A stretch of DNA of 5,382 nt, taken from contig DRKV01000348.1 in assembly GCA_011051635.1 (NCBI GenBank), positions 1 to 5,382 on the forward strand, written 5' to 3'. A program made the translations under genes and the position numbers. The notes under the pieces were generated by a model. That model searched no databases and was not told the DNA's origin. It saw nothing but the letters and a program-made list of their open reading frames with translations. The stretch's first letter is position 1, and each line of letters starts with the position of its first letter. The DNA comes from Chloroflexota bacterium. GTDB lineage: Bacteria > Chloroflexota > Anaerolineae > Anaerolineales > DRKV01. This document shows positions 1 through 5,382 of the stretch, piece by piece.

Positions 1-1392
1 GCGGGCGGTCAGTTCGGTGACGCGCCCACCCCGTCCGGGCTGCAAGCCGTGGCTGGATTTGAGCGGGCGGCGGTAGAAGCCTTTGACCAACATCAGCCGC
101 CGGTTGTAGAGCAGGGGGCCAATCAGCCCGTACACGAAACGGGGGTGAAAATTGCTGATGTCGGTATCCACCCAGATGATGAGGTCGCCTTTGGTGACGT
201 AGAGGCTCTTCCAGAGGGCTTCGCCCTTGCCGTGCCGCGCTCCGTGTTGGGGCAGCACCTCCTGATGGATGTAAACCGGGATGCCCAAATCTTCGGCGAT
301 TTTGCGGGTGTTGTCGGTGGAGTTGGAGTCCATCAGGATGATTTCGTCCAGGAGGGGGACCCGCTCCATGAGGACGCGCTGGCAGGTGCGGATGATGGGC
401 CCGATGGTTTCCTCCTCGTTGAGGGCGGGCAGCGCCAGGCTGATGGTCAGGCCGCGCTCCTCTTTCAATTGTGCCAGGGCACGCAGGTTGGAGAATTCGT
501 CCGAGTGGAAGGTATTCTCGGCGAACCAGTGGTCTACCAGGACGGAGATGGCGTGCGCCCCGTAGCGCCGCGGGTTGGCGTGCTTGGGGAGGGCGCGGCG
601 GGTCTTGACGGCAATCACGGCGCAGGGTGCCGATTGCAGGGCGGCATCGGCGACCTCCCCGAAAGAGGTGGTGGAGGCCGTAGGGTAGGTCGATGTGCCC
701 AGCACCATCAGGTCGTATCCTTCGGCGGCCTTCAGGATAGCCCCGGCGCGGTCTTTGGCCGTCAGGGTGCGGTGTTCGGTGCGCGGCATTTCGGAGAGCA
801 CCTGCTCCATACCGGCGAAATCGAGGGCCTCGCGGCGCTCCAGTTCGGCTTCTTCGGGGCGCAGGCGGAGGGAGACGAGATGCCCGTCGTATTCGCGGGC
901 CAGCATCTGCCCCAGGCGCAAGGAAAGTTCGGCGTGGGGGCCGCCGCGGTTGGGGATGAGAATCTTCTTCGGGGCGGCGGGCAGCGGGCCGCGCAGGAGG
1001 GCGATATCGCAAGGCGGGTGGGAGAGCAGTTCCGCGGCGGTCAGGTGCATGGCTTGCAGGTGGGCCGGCCAGTTGAGCACCAGCAGGTCAATGCTGTCTT
1101 CTTCGGCCAGGACGAGGCGCAGGTCATCCCACGGGGTATAGGAAACGCGGATGCGGGCTTTGGCCTGGATGGAGACACGGTCCACGTGGCGCTGCATCAG
1201 GCGGCGCAATTCACCGGCCGCGGCGGCTCCGGCGCTCAGGTTGGCCCCCTCCGGGACGGGAACGATGCCTACCAGCAGCACCGGCTCCGATTTTGCCAGC
1301 CAGCGCGCCAGGGTGAGCAGGGTTTCGTTGTCGCTTTCCGGCATGAGGGGAATGAGCACTTTGGGATGGCGTTTGCTGCGGGTATCAGCCAT
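1..1392 (-). CDS. gpgS: Tandem universal-stress-protein domains fused to glucosyl-3-phosphoglycerate synthase, 3' end outside the window
   Basis: The frame is open from ATG 1392 to the window edge, giving 464 residues without a stop. Residues ~10-135 and ~141-263 look like two Usp folds; each begins with a KVLIP/KILIP strand, and the second ends DLMVLGTS...APCAVIAVK. Residues from ~283 onward match GpgS (GT81, GT-A fold), which transfers glucose from an NDP-glucose to 3-phosphoglycerate. Visible marks are LPALNEEETIG (321-331), MDSNSTDNT (354-362), GKGEALWKS (388-396), the metal-binding type VDTD (408-411), VKGFYRRPL (436-444) and GGRVTELTAR (455-464), the region that contacts phosphoglycerate in known GpgS proteins. 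Roughly the last 130-150 residues of the catalytic domain should lie to the left. Stand-alone GpgS is about 320 residues, so the ~280-residue N-terminal extension is the odd feature. The Usp nucleotide-binding glycine pattern appears incomplete in both copies. The product is the precursor of glucosylglycerate, made in the cytoplasm. Confidence 0.9.
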   Translation of the reverse strand, partial: MADTRSKRHPKVLIPLMPESDNETLLTLARWLAKSEPVLLVGIVPVPEGANLSAGAAAAGELRRLMQRHVDRVSIQAKARIRVSYTPWDDLRLVLAEEDSIDLLVLNWPAHLQAMHLTAAELLSHPPCDIALLRGPLPAAPKKILIPNRGGPHAELSLRLGQMLAREYDGHLVSLRLRPEEAELERREALDFAGMEQVLSEMPRTEHRTLTAKDRAGAILKAAEGYDLMVLGTSTYPTASTTSFGEVADAALQSAPCAVIAVKTRRALPKHANPRRYGAHAISVLVDHWFAENTFHSDEFSNLRALAQLKEERGLTISLALPALNEEETIGPIIRTCQRVLMERVPLLDEIILMDSNSTDNTRKIAEDLGIPVYIHQEVLPQHGARHGKGEALWKSLYVTKGDLIIWVDTDISNFHPRFVYGLIGPLLYNRRLMLVKGFYRRPLKSSHGLQPGRGGRVTELTAR

Positions 1393-2626
1393 GGGGGCTT
1401 GCCTCCTTGATGAGAGGAACGAGATGCTCCTTGAGTATAGCCTCCCAGCGGTAATGCCGCAAGACGCGTCGCCGCAGGCGGTAGGCGGTGTCTTCTTCCG
1501 TGAAGCGGGCGATGCGGCGGGCGATTTCTTCCGCATCTCCGCGGGGGTCGAAGAGATGGGCGGCGTGCCCGGCGCTGCTCTCCCGGATGGGGGGCAGGTC
1601 GGCGGCGAAGACGGGCAGGCGCGTCAGGCCGGCCTCCAGGATGGGGATGCCGAAGCCCTCCCGCAGACTGGGGAAAAGGAGCAGGTCGGCCAAGCGGTAC
1701 AGGTCGGCGAGCACGGGGTCGGGGATGTGCAGGGGCGCGCCGTCTTCGCCGTGCTGGTAGAGAGAGTGAACCCGCGCCCCGAGGGAATCCCGCAGGGCGA
1801 GAAGTTCTTCCAGGTAGGCGCGGTTGGCGGGGTTGTGCGGGCCGGGCGGCCCGGTGACCACCAGGGCGGCGTCGGGGTGCGATTTTTGCAGGGCGGCGGT
1901 GATGCGGACCCCCAGTTCGATGTTCTTGCGGCGGGTGATGCGCGCCGGCAGCAACATGAGCGGCTCCGCTTCCAGGAGGGAGAGTTCCGCCATCAGGCGG
2001 CGGGTGAGCGGTTCCAGTTTGAGGAAGGCGGCGGCGTCAATCCCCGGGGGGACGACCCGAATTCGTTTGGCGGGAACCCTCAAAAGGGCGGCCAGTTTCT
2101 CCCTGCGGGGGGTGGAAACCACTACATAACGGGTCTTTTCCCAGGGGGTGCGGAGCAAATCCCAGGGAAATCCGGCGTGCATTTCGGGGATGTAGAGGGC
2201 ATCCTGCCAGGCGAAATCGTGACACCAGGCAATCAGGCGCACGGCGTCCTCCCGAACAAGGCGGTGCAGGGCGGCGGTGAGAGGCAGGTTCTTGTGGAGG
2301 GTGACGACGTTGTGGGCGATGACGACCGGCGCCTGCCGGAAGATGGGGCGGAGTTGGGCCGCGATGCGCTCCTGCACGGCGGCGAACTGCGGCGGAACGA
2401 GACCTTCCCGCAGTTGGGCGGCGATTTCCAGGATTTCGGGGTGACGCGAATCGACCAGGGGGAGGTGGTGGAAGGTGATGCCCTCTCCCTCCATGCCGCC
2501 ACGCCCGGCGATGATGTGTACCTGATGCCCGCTCCGCGCCAGGAGACGGGCGTGCCGGGCGATGGTACTCTCCACGCCGCCGAGAATGGGCGGCGCGGCG
2601 TAGTGGAGGATGGCGACAGAATCCAT
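1385..2626 (-). CDS. GT-3: divergent GT4 glycosyltransferase
   Basis: This is a 413-residue GT-B enzyme. The N-terminus MDSVAILHYAAPPILGGVES carries the LGGVE loop (15-19) typical of GT4 enzymes. The donor domain has PARITRRKN at 227-235 and the E-x7-E motif EGFGIPILE at 323-331, preceded by LLLFPS. It belongs to a different branch from GT-1 and GT-2 but shares with them an N-x6-NLPL element (106-116) followed 24 residues later by HDFxW (136-140). Donor and acceptor are unknown; the operon context suggests further elongation or decoration of a glycerate-linked glycoside. It starts 7 nt after the GT-2 stop with no clear ribosome site, suggesting translational coupling. Its end overlaps the gpgS start by 8 nt in another frame. 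Confidence 0.87.
   Translation of the reverse strand: MDSVAILHYAAPPILGGVESTIARHARLLARSGHQVHIIAGRGGMEGEGITFHHLPLVDSRHPEILEIAAQLREGLVPPQFAAVQERIAAQLRPIFRQAPVVIAHNVVTLHKNLPLTAALHRLVREDAVRLIAWCHDFAWQDALYIPEMHAGFPWDLLRTPWEKTRYVVVSTPRREKLAALLRVPAKRIRVVPPGIDAAAFLKLEPLTRRLMAELSLLEAEPLMLLPARITRRKNIELGVRITAALQKSHPDAALVVTGPPGPHNPANRAYLEELLALRDSLGARVHSLYQHGEDGAPLHIPDPVLADLYRLADLLLFPSLREGFGIPILEAGLTRLPVFAADLPPIRESSAGHAAHLFDPRGDAEEIARRIARFTEEDTAYRLRRRVLRHYRWEAILKEHLVPLIKEASPHG
1402..1408 (-). promoter_or_regulatory. Ribosome binding site (AAGGAGG) of the USP-GpgS gene
   Basis: A full-strength AAGGAGG lies 9 nt upstream of the ATG at 1392 on the minus strand, inside the last codons of GT-3. It fixes the start of the fusion protein and shows that the gene has its own initiation signal in addition to the 8-nt overlap with GT-3. 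Confidence 0.85.
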
Positions 2627-2633
2627 GCGGTTT

Positions 2634-3893
2634 CTACGCGCCCAGGCAGGTGTGCATCAGGGCGGTGAGGTGCTTTTCCAGGGCACGGAAGGAGTAGTGG
2701 CGGCGGCCCAGTTCGTAGTTGCGGGCGGTTATCTCCTCGGCCAGGGCGGGGTCTTCGAGGATGCGGCGCGCCTGTTCCACGGTCTCGTCGGTGATGAAAT
2801 CGTCGAAACCGACCACCTGAAAGCCTTTGGGCTGGATGTCGGTGCGGAAAATCTCGTAGGTGCTCATCACCAGGGGGCGTTTGTAGTAGATGCTCTCCAG
2901 AAAGGCGTTGCCGAAGCCCTCCACGGTGGATGGGTAGGTGACCAGGTCGGCGTGCTGGTAGGCGTCGGCCAGGGCATAGATTTTGCGCCCGTCGGGGGTG
3001 CGCTGCCGGACGTGGTTGAAGTGTTCGGCGGCAAAGAGCATCGGAGTGTTCAGCAGGCGGGCGTACTCTTGCAGGTAGCGGAAGTAAGCGGTGCCTTCGT
3101 CCCCGGCGCTGTGGGTGATGACCAGCCGGGCGGGTATCCCCAGGCGGCGGACAATCTCGATGGCGTGCTCGATGCGTTTGCGGGGCACGACGCGGGTGGG
3201 CTGGAGAATGAAGCGCTCTTCAGGGCGCAGCCCCAGCACGGCGCGCAGGTCGGCGCTGTAGGCGTCGGGCGGGTCGGGGGGATGGTCGAAGTCCATCACG
3301 TTGGGGATGACGGTGGAGGTCACGCCGGTGCGGAGGGCCAGTTGGCGGGCGGCGAAGGAGTTGATGACCACGTGGTGGATGGACGGCAGGGTGGGCGGGA
3401 AGGCGGCCCGCAGGTAGTCGTTGGCCCCCGAGACCCCGAAGCGTTTGCGCTCCCAGAAGAAGTCGTGATGGTGGCCGACGGTAGGCATGCAGGTCTCGGC
3501 AATCAGTTCGGTGAGCGCCAGCCCCAGGGGGACGTTCATCGGGATGGAGAGAGCGTTCTCGGTGATGAGCAGTTCGAGGTCGAATTTCTCTATGAAAGCG
3601 TGCAGGTGTTCCTTGATGTAGTAGCGCAGGTGATGGACTTCCCCGGATGTTTTGGATGAGCGCCGGTAATCGTCGAACAAATCGGCGTTGATGGCCTGAA
3701 TTTCGGGGTGCTGGAAGTGGGCTTCGGGGAGGTGGTAGCTGCGCTCCGAAGGCCAGTCCAGTTCACCGGCGAAGAAAAAGCACTCGTGTCCCATTTCGGT
3801 CAGGACGCGCGCCCATTTGGCGGTCTCCAGCGAGACGCCGTCGGTCCCCGCCAGGCGGGTGGATACGAAGCCGATGCGGTGGGAGGGGGGCAT
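2634..3893 (-). CDS. GT-2: GT4-type glycosyltransferase, paralogue of GT-1
   Basis: This 419-residue protein aligns with GT-1 along its whole length. About 29 of the first 40 aligned residues are identical (RIGFVSTRLAGTDGVSLE versus RIGFIATRLSGTDGVSLE). HHHDFFWER is identical at 141-149. The donor-site segment PTRVVPRKR is at 233-241, and the E-x7-E motif EGFGNAFLE is at 325-333. It is expected to be a cytoplasmic retaining glycosyltransferase with a related acceptor. The C-terminal halves differ around the donor domain, for instance STYEIFRTDI against NRYPVYNSDI, so the two may use different sugars or act in sequence. The ATG at 3893 fits the family N-terminus, but the sequence in front is C-rich with no Shine-Dalgarno site, which is odd next to the good sites of GT-1 and gpgS. 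The stop is 7 nt before the GT-3 start. Confidence 0.88.
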   Translation of the reverse strand: MPPSHRIGFVSTRLAGTDGVSLETAKWARVLTEMGHECFFFAGELDWPSERSYHLPEAHFQHPEIQAINADLFDDYRRSSKTSGEVHHLRYYIKEHLHAFIEKFDLELLITENALSIPMNVPLGLALTELIAETCMPTVGHHHDFFWERKRFGVSGANDYLRAAFPPTLPSIHHVVINSFAARQLALRTGVTSTVIPNVMDFDHPPDPPDAYSADLRAVLGLRPEERFILQPTRVVPRKRIEHAIEIVRRLGIPARLVITHSAGDEGTAYFRYLQEYARLLNTPMLFAAEHFNHVRQRTPDGRKIYALADAYQHADLVTYPSTVEGFGNAFLESIYYKRPLVMSTYEIFRTDIQPKGFQVVGFDDFITDETVEQARRILEDPALAEEITARNYELGRRHYSFRALEKHLTALMHTCLGA

Positions 3894-3921
3894 GAGGGGT
3901 TGCGGGGTTAGGGGTTGCGGG
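3881..3921 (+). repeat. G-quadruplex-type G-run array with a 15-bp tandem repeat, over the start of GT-2
   Basis: The plus strand has successive G runs at 3881-3883, 3885-3890, 3896-3899, 3904-3907, 3911-3914 and 3919-3921. The last four are separated by TTGC, TTA and TTGC loops, which fits the rule for an intramolecular G-quadruplex. Part of this is a 15-nt tandem duplication (3895-3909 and 3910-3924, 12 leading bases identical). The G-rich strand is the template strand for the glycosyltransferase genes; the mRNA is C-rich here. The array spans the GT-2 start codon. Quadruplex formation is predicted from the pattern only. Confidence 0.7.
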
Positions 3922-3927
3922 TGGCGG

Positions 3928-3990
3928 CTGACGGCTGACCACTGACGACTGACAACTGACGGCTGACCGCTGACGGCTGACCGCTGACGC
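3928..3990. repeat. Tandem heptamer repeat, nine copies of CTGACNN
   Basis: On the plus strand nine consecutive 7-nt units share an invariant CTGAC core followed by two variable bases: GG, CA, GA, AA, GG, CG, GG, CG, GC. On the coding strand it reads as GTCAG repeats. It fills the spacer between GT-1 and GT-2 and stops exactly at the TAG codon of GT-1. There are no inverted copies, so it is not an obvious terminator or mobile element. It resembles the short tandemly repeated heptamers described in cyanobacteria and, from memory, common in Chloroflexota intergenic regions. Seven is not a multiple of three, as expected for a non-coding repeat. Confidence 0.92.
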
Positions 3991-5232
3991 CTAAAACGCT
4001 GCTAACACTTCGCCGAGTTTGCGCTCCAGGACTTCGAGGGAGAAATGCTCCTGCGCCAGGGCAAAGTTGGTCTCCACTATCTCGCGGGCGGAGGCGGGGT
4101 CGTCCAGGATGGCGTGGACCTGCTCCACGGCGGCAGGGTTGACGAATCCATCCAGTTCGACGAAGCGAAATCCGAGGGGACGGATGTCCGAGTTGTAGAC
4201 GGGGTAACGGTTGACTACCACGGGCCGCTTGAAGTAAATGGCTTCCAGCAGAGCGTTGCCGAAGCCCTCGTAAGTGCTGGGGTAGGTAACCAGGTCTGCG
4301 TGGGGGTAGGCGTCCCAAATGGCGTAAACCTTGTGCCCGTTGATGCGTTGACGCTGGGAATCAACCAGGTGGTCTACCAGATGCAGGCGGACGCCCATCA
4401 TATCGGCCTCACGCTTCAGCCAGCGCCAGTAGTCCAGCCCTTCGTCGCCGGCGCGATGGGTTATCACCAGGCGGGCGGGTCTCTCCAACAGATGGGTCAA
4501 CTCAATCGCCATTTCGATGCCCTTGCGCTGGATGACGCGAGTCGGCTGCAAGATGAAGGCCTCGTCGGGCTGCAAATCGAGCGCCTGGCGGAAGTCGCGG
4601 TTGAAATCGTCCAGCGGGGGCGGCGGAGCGGCGAAATCGTACACGTTGGGGATGATGATGGAGTCAATCCCCCGGCGGGCCTTGAGGCGCTTCTGGGCGA
4701 TGGAGTTGATGGTGATGTGCTGGATGGTGGGCAGTTTGGCGGGGAAGGTGGTATCCAGCAAGTCAAGGATGGCGTTGGTGCGGTAGCGCTGCCGCTCCCA
4801 GAAAAAGTCATGATGGTGAGCGATGGTGGGAATGCCCAGTTCGGCAATCAGACCGGTGAGGCACACTCCCAGGGGCAGGTTCATGGGGATGGTGAGGGCG
4901 TTCTGGACGATAATCAAATCCAGGTCGTTGGAGCGGATGAAAGCGCGCAGGGGAGCGCGCATCTCATCGGCGGCGTTGTAGATTTCGTCGGCCAGTTTGT
5001 GCCCGTCGCGCTCGGCGTTTTGCCCGAAAGCGCGCTGGCTGAGAGCCTGGATGGAGTGATGGGCGAAGTGCAGTTGGGGGATGAGACTGCCGTCCGCGGC
5101 GTAGCCCCCCAGTTCTCCGGCACAGTAGAAGACCTCATGCCCCATGCGGAGGAGCACTTTAGCCCACTTTTCGACCTCTAACGAGACGCCGTCCGTGCCG
5201 CTCAGGCGGGTTGCAATGAAACCGATGCGCAT
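3991..5232 (-). CDS. GT-1: GT4-type (GT-B fold) glycosyltransferase, possibly acting on a glucosylglycerate-type acceptor
   Basis: This 413-residue cytoplasmic enzyme has the normal length of a GT4 retaining glycosyltransferase. The N-terminal acceptor domain begins MRIGFIATRLSGTDGVSLE, with the glycine-containing loop near residues 11-17. A histidine-rich HHHDFFWER block lies at 139-147. The C-terminal nucleotide-sugar domain has PTRVIQRKG at 230-238 and the GT4 E-x7-E motif EGFGNALLE at 322-330. No signal peptide or membrane segment is visible. The start at 5232 is chosen because of the GAGGA site and the family N-terminus. It is the first gene of a unit ending in gpgS. From this context and from recollection of GT4 mannosylglucosyl-phosphoglycerate synthases such as MggA, I infer a sugar transfer to (phospho)glucosylglycerate. 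Donor and acceptor cannot be read from the sequence, and other cell-surface glycan roles remain possible. The TAG stop directly abuts a heptamer repeat. Confidence 0.88.
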   Translation of the reverse strand: MRIGFIATRLSGTDGVSLEVEKWAKVLLRMGHEVFYCAGELGGYAADGSLIPQLHFAHHSIQALSQRAFGQNAERDGHKLADEIYNAADEMRAPLRAFIRSNDLDLIIVQNALTIPMNLPLGVCLTGLIAELGIPTIAHHHDFFWERQRYRTNAILDLLDTTFPAKLPTIQHITINSIAQKRLKARRGIDSIIIPNVYDFAAPPPPLDDFNRDFRQALDLQPDEAFILQPTRVIQRKGIEMAIELTHLLERPARLVITHRAGDEGLDYWRWLKREADMMGVRLHLVDHLVDSQRQRINGHKVYAIWDAYPHADLVTYPSTYEGFGNALLEAIYFKRPVVVNRYPVYNSDIRPLGFRFVELDGFVNPAAVEQVHAILDDPASAREIVETNFALAQEHFSLEVLERKLGEVLAAF

Positions 5233-5239
5233 AAATGTT

Positions 5240-5244
5240 TCCTC
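5240..5244 (-). promoter_or_regulatory. Ribosome binding site (GAGGA) fixing the start of GT-1
   Basis: GAGGA lies 7 nt upstream of the ATG at 5232 on the minus strand. This favours that start over the upstream in-frame ATG at 5271, which would put the start inside the terminator hairpin and add 13 residues before the conserved family N-terminus MRIGF. Confidence 0.8.
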
Positions 5245-5250
5245 ATGGAG

Positions 5251-5286
5251 AAAAAAGAGAACGCTGGGCAAAATTTCTGCCCAGCG
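5251..5286 (-). terminator. Rho-independent terminator after the ABC permease
   Basis: On the minus strand a perfect 9-bp inverted repeat, CGCTGGGCA (5286-5278) and TGCCCAGCG (5270-5262), flanks a 7-nt loop GAAATTT. It is followed at once by TTCTCTTTTTT (5261-5251). A GC-rich stem with a T-rich tail is the classic intrinsic terminator. It starts 30 nt after the permease stop codon and ends 18 nt before the ATG of the next gene. It therefore separates the transporter unit from the glycosyltransferase unit unless there is readthrough. Confidence 0.88.
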
Positions 5287-5290
5287 CGTA

Positions 5291-5296
5291 AGTATA
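5291..5296 (-). promoter_or_regulatory. Possible -10 element (TATACT) for the glycosyltransferase operon
   Basis: The minus strand carries TATACT, one mismatch from TATAAT, 5 nt before the terminator stem. No good -35 box is visible: TAAGCA at 17-nt spacing matches only half of TTGACA. Because just 18 nt separate the terminator tail from the next ATG, a dedicated promoter would have to overlap this area. The hexamer lies in the palindrome AGTATACT, so it reads the same on both strands. This is a weak call. Confidence 0.25.
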
Positions 5297-5316
5297 CTGC
5301 ATTTTGGGGAGGCTGC

Positions 5317-5382
5317 TTACCCTTTGACGCCTCCGGCGGTGAGGCCCTCCTCCAGAAAGCGTTCCATCGCCAGGAAGAGGAC
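5317..5382 (-). CDS. C-terminal end of a carbohydrate ABC transporter permease (MalG-type), partial
   Basis: Only the last 21 codons and a TAA stop are inside the window. The peptide reads VLFLAMERFLEEGLTAGGVKG. The ending R-[FY]-x3-GLTAG-x-VKG is the hallmark C-terminus of MalG-family inner-membrane permeases, which with a MalF-like partner, an ATPase and a binding protein import sugars or oligosaccharides. The start of the gene and all but the end of its last membrane segment lie to the right. It is followed by a strong terminator, so it looks like the last gene of its own transporter operon, not the first gene of the glycosyltransferase unit. The family call rests on this short motif alone; the substrate cannot be deduced. 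Confidence 0.85.
   Translation of the reverse strand, partial: VLFLAMERFLEEGLTAGGVKG

Noticed and set aside
1..550. Mannosyl-3-phosphoglycerate synthase instead of GpgS for the catalytic domain
   Set aside because: The combination LPALNEEETIG, GKGEALWKS, VKGFYRRPL and GGRVTELTAR is the GT81 GpgS pattern; the mannosyl enzyme family does not show this set.
49..1410. Long plus-strand open frame (453 codons) opposite the USP-GpgS gene
   Set aside because: It has no recognisable motifs and a composition rich in Gly, Gln and Val typical of antisense GC-rich DNA. The minus strand here encodes clear GpgS motifs with a full ribosome site.
1151..2668. Plus-strand open frame of 505 codons across gpgS and GT-3
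   Set aside because: It is an antisense shadow spanning the junction of two well-supported minus-strand genes, with low-complexity protein and no family features.
2610..3659. Plus-strand open frame of 349 codons opposite GT-2
   Set aside because: It mirrors the GT-2 coding frame and shows no domain; the minus strand has intact GT4 motifs.
3928..3990. CRISPR array
   Set aside because: The units are only 7 nt with no spacers of constant length between longer repeats, so this is a simple tandem heptamer.
3908..4318. Minus-strand open frame of 136 codons covering the spacer and the end of GT-1
   Set aside because: It reads the GT-1 coding region in a wrong frame and then the heptamer repeat. 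No motif supports it.
4045..5181. Plus-strand open frame of 378 codons opposite GT-1
   Set aside because: It is again an antisense shadow, with a Gly/Val/Asp/Gln-rich translation and no motif.
5233..5271. Longer start for GT-1 at ATG 5271
   Set aside because: It would begin inside the terminator hairpin loop region and adds 13 residues not seen in the paralogue. The GAGGA site and MRIGF start support 5232.

Overview
The window is a GC-rich bacterial segment in which every convincing gene lies on the minus strand, so it reads from right to left. The best guess for the host is a Chloroflexota bacterium of the Anaerolineae type. The reasons are the protein style, a universal-stress/GpgS fusion, and a GTCAG-type heptamer repeat of a kind often seen in such genomes. 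This is an inference from memory, not a database result.

Layout in transcription order. (1) 5382-5317: the last 21 residues of a MalG-type sugar ABC transporter permease. (2) 5316-5233: a short intergenic region with a clear rho-independent terminator (5286-5251) and a possible promoter element just before it. (3) 5232-3991: a GT4-type glycosyltransferase (GT-1). (4) 3990-3894: a 97-nt spacer made of nine CTGACNN heptamers and a G-quadruplex-type G-run array. (5) 3893-2634: a second glycosyltransferase (GT-2), clearly paralogous to the first. (6) 2626-1385: a third, more divergent GT4 (GT-3), 7 nt behind GT-2. (7) 1392-1, continuing beyond the window: a fusion of two universal-stress-protein domains with glucosyl-3-phosphoglycerate synthase (GpgS), overlapping the end of GT-3 by 8 nt.

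Interpretation: GpgS makes glucosyl-3-phosphoglycerate, the precursor of glucosylglycerate, mannosylglucosylglycerate and some larger glycerate-primed glycans. Three tandem GT4 enzymes in the same transcription unit suggest that this primer is extended by further sugars. The product could be a mannosylglucosylglycerate-like compatible solute or a longer oligosaccharide. The stress domains on GpgS would fit an osmotic or thermal stress role. No phosphatase gene is visible in the window. The sugar transporter belongs to a preceding, terminated unit.

Long plus-strand open frames across the region are antisense shadows caused by high GC content. No RNA genes, insertion sequences or CRISPR arrays were seen.
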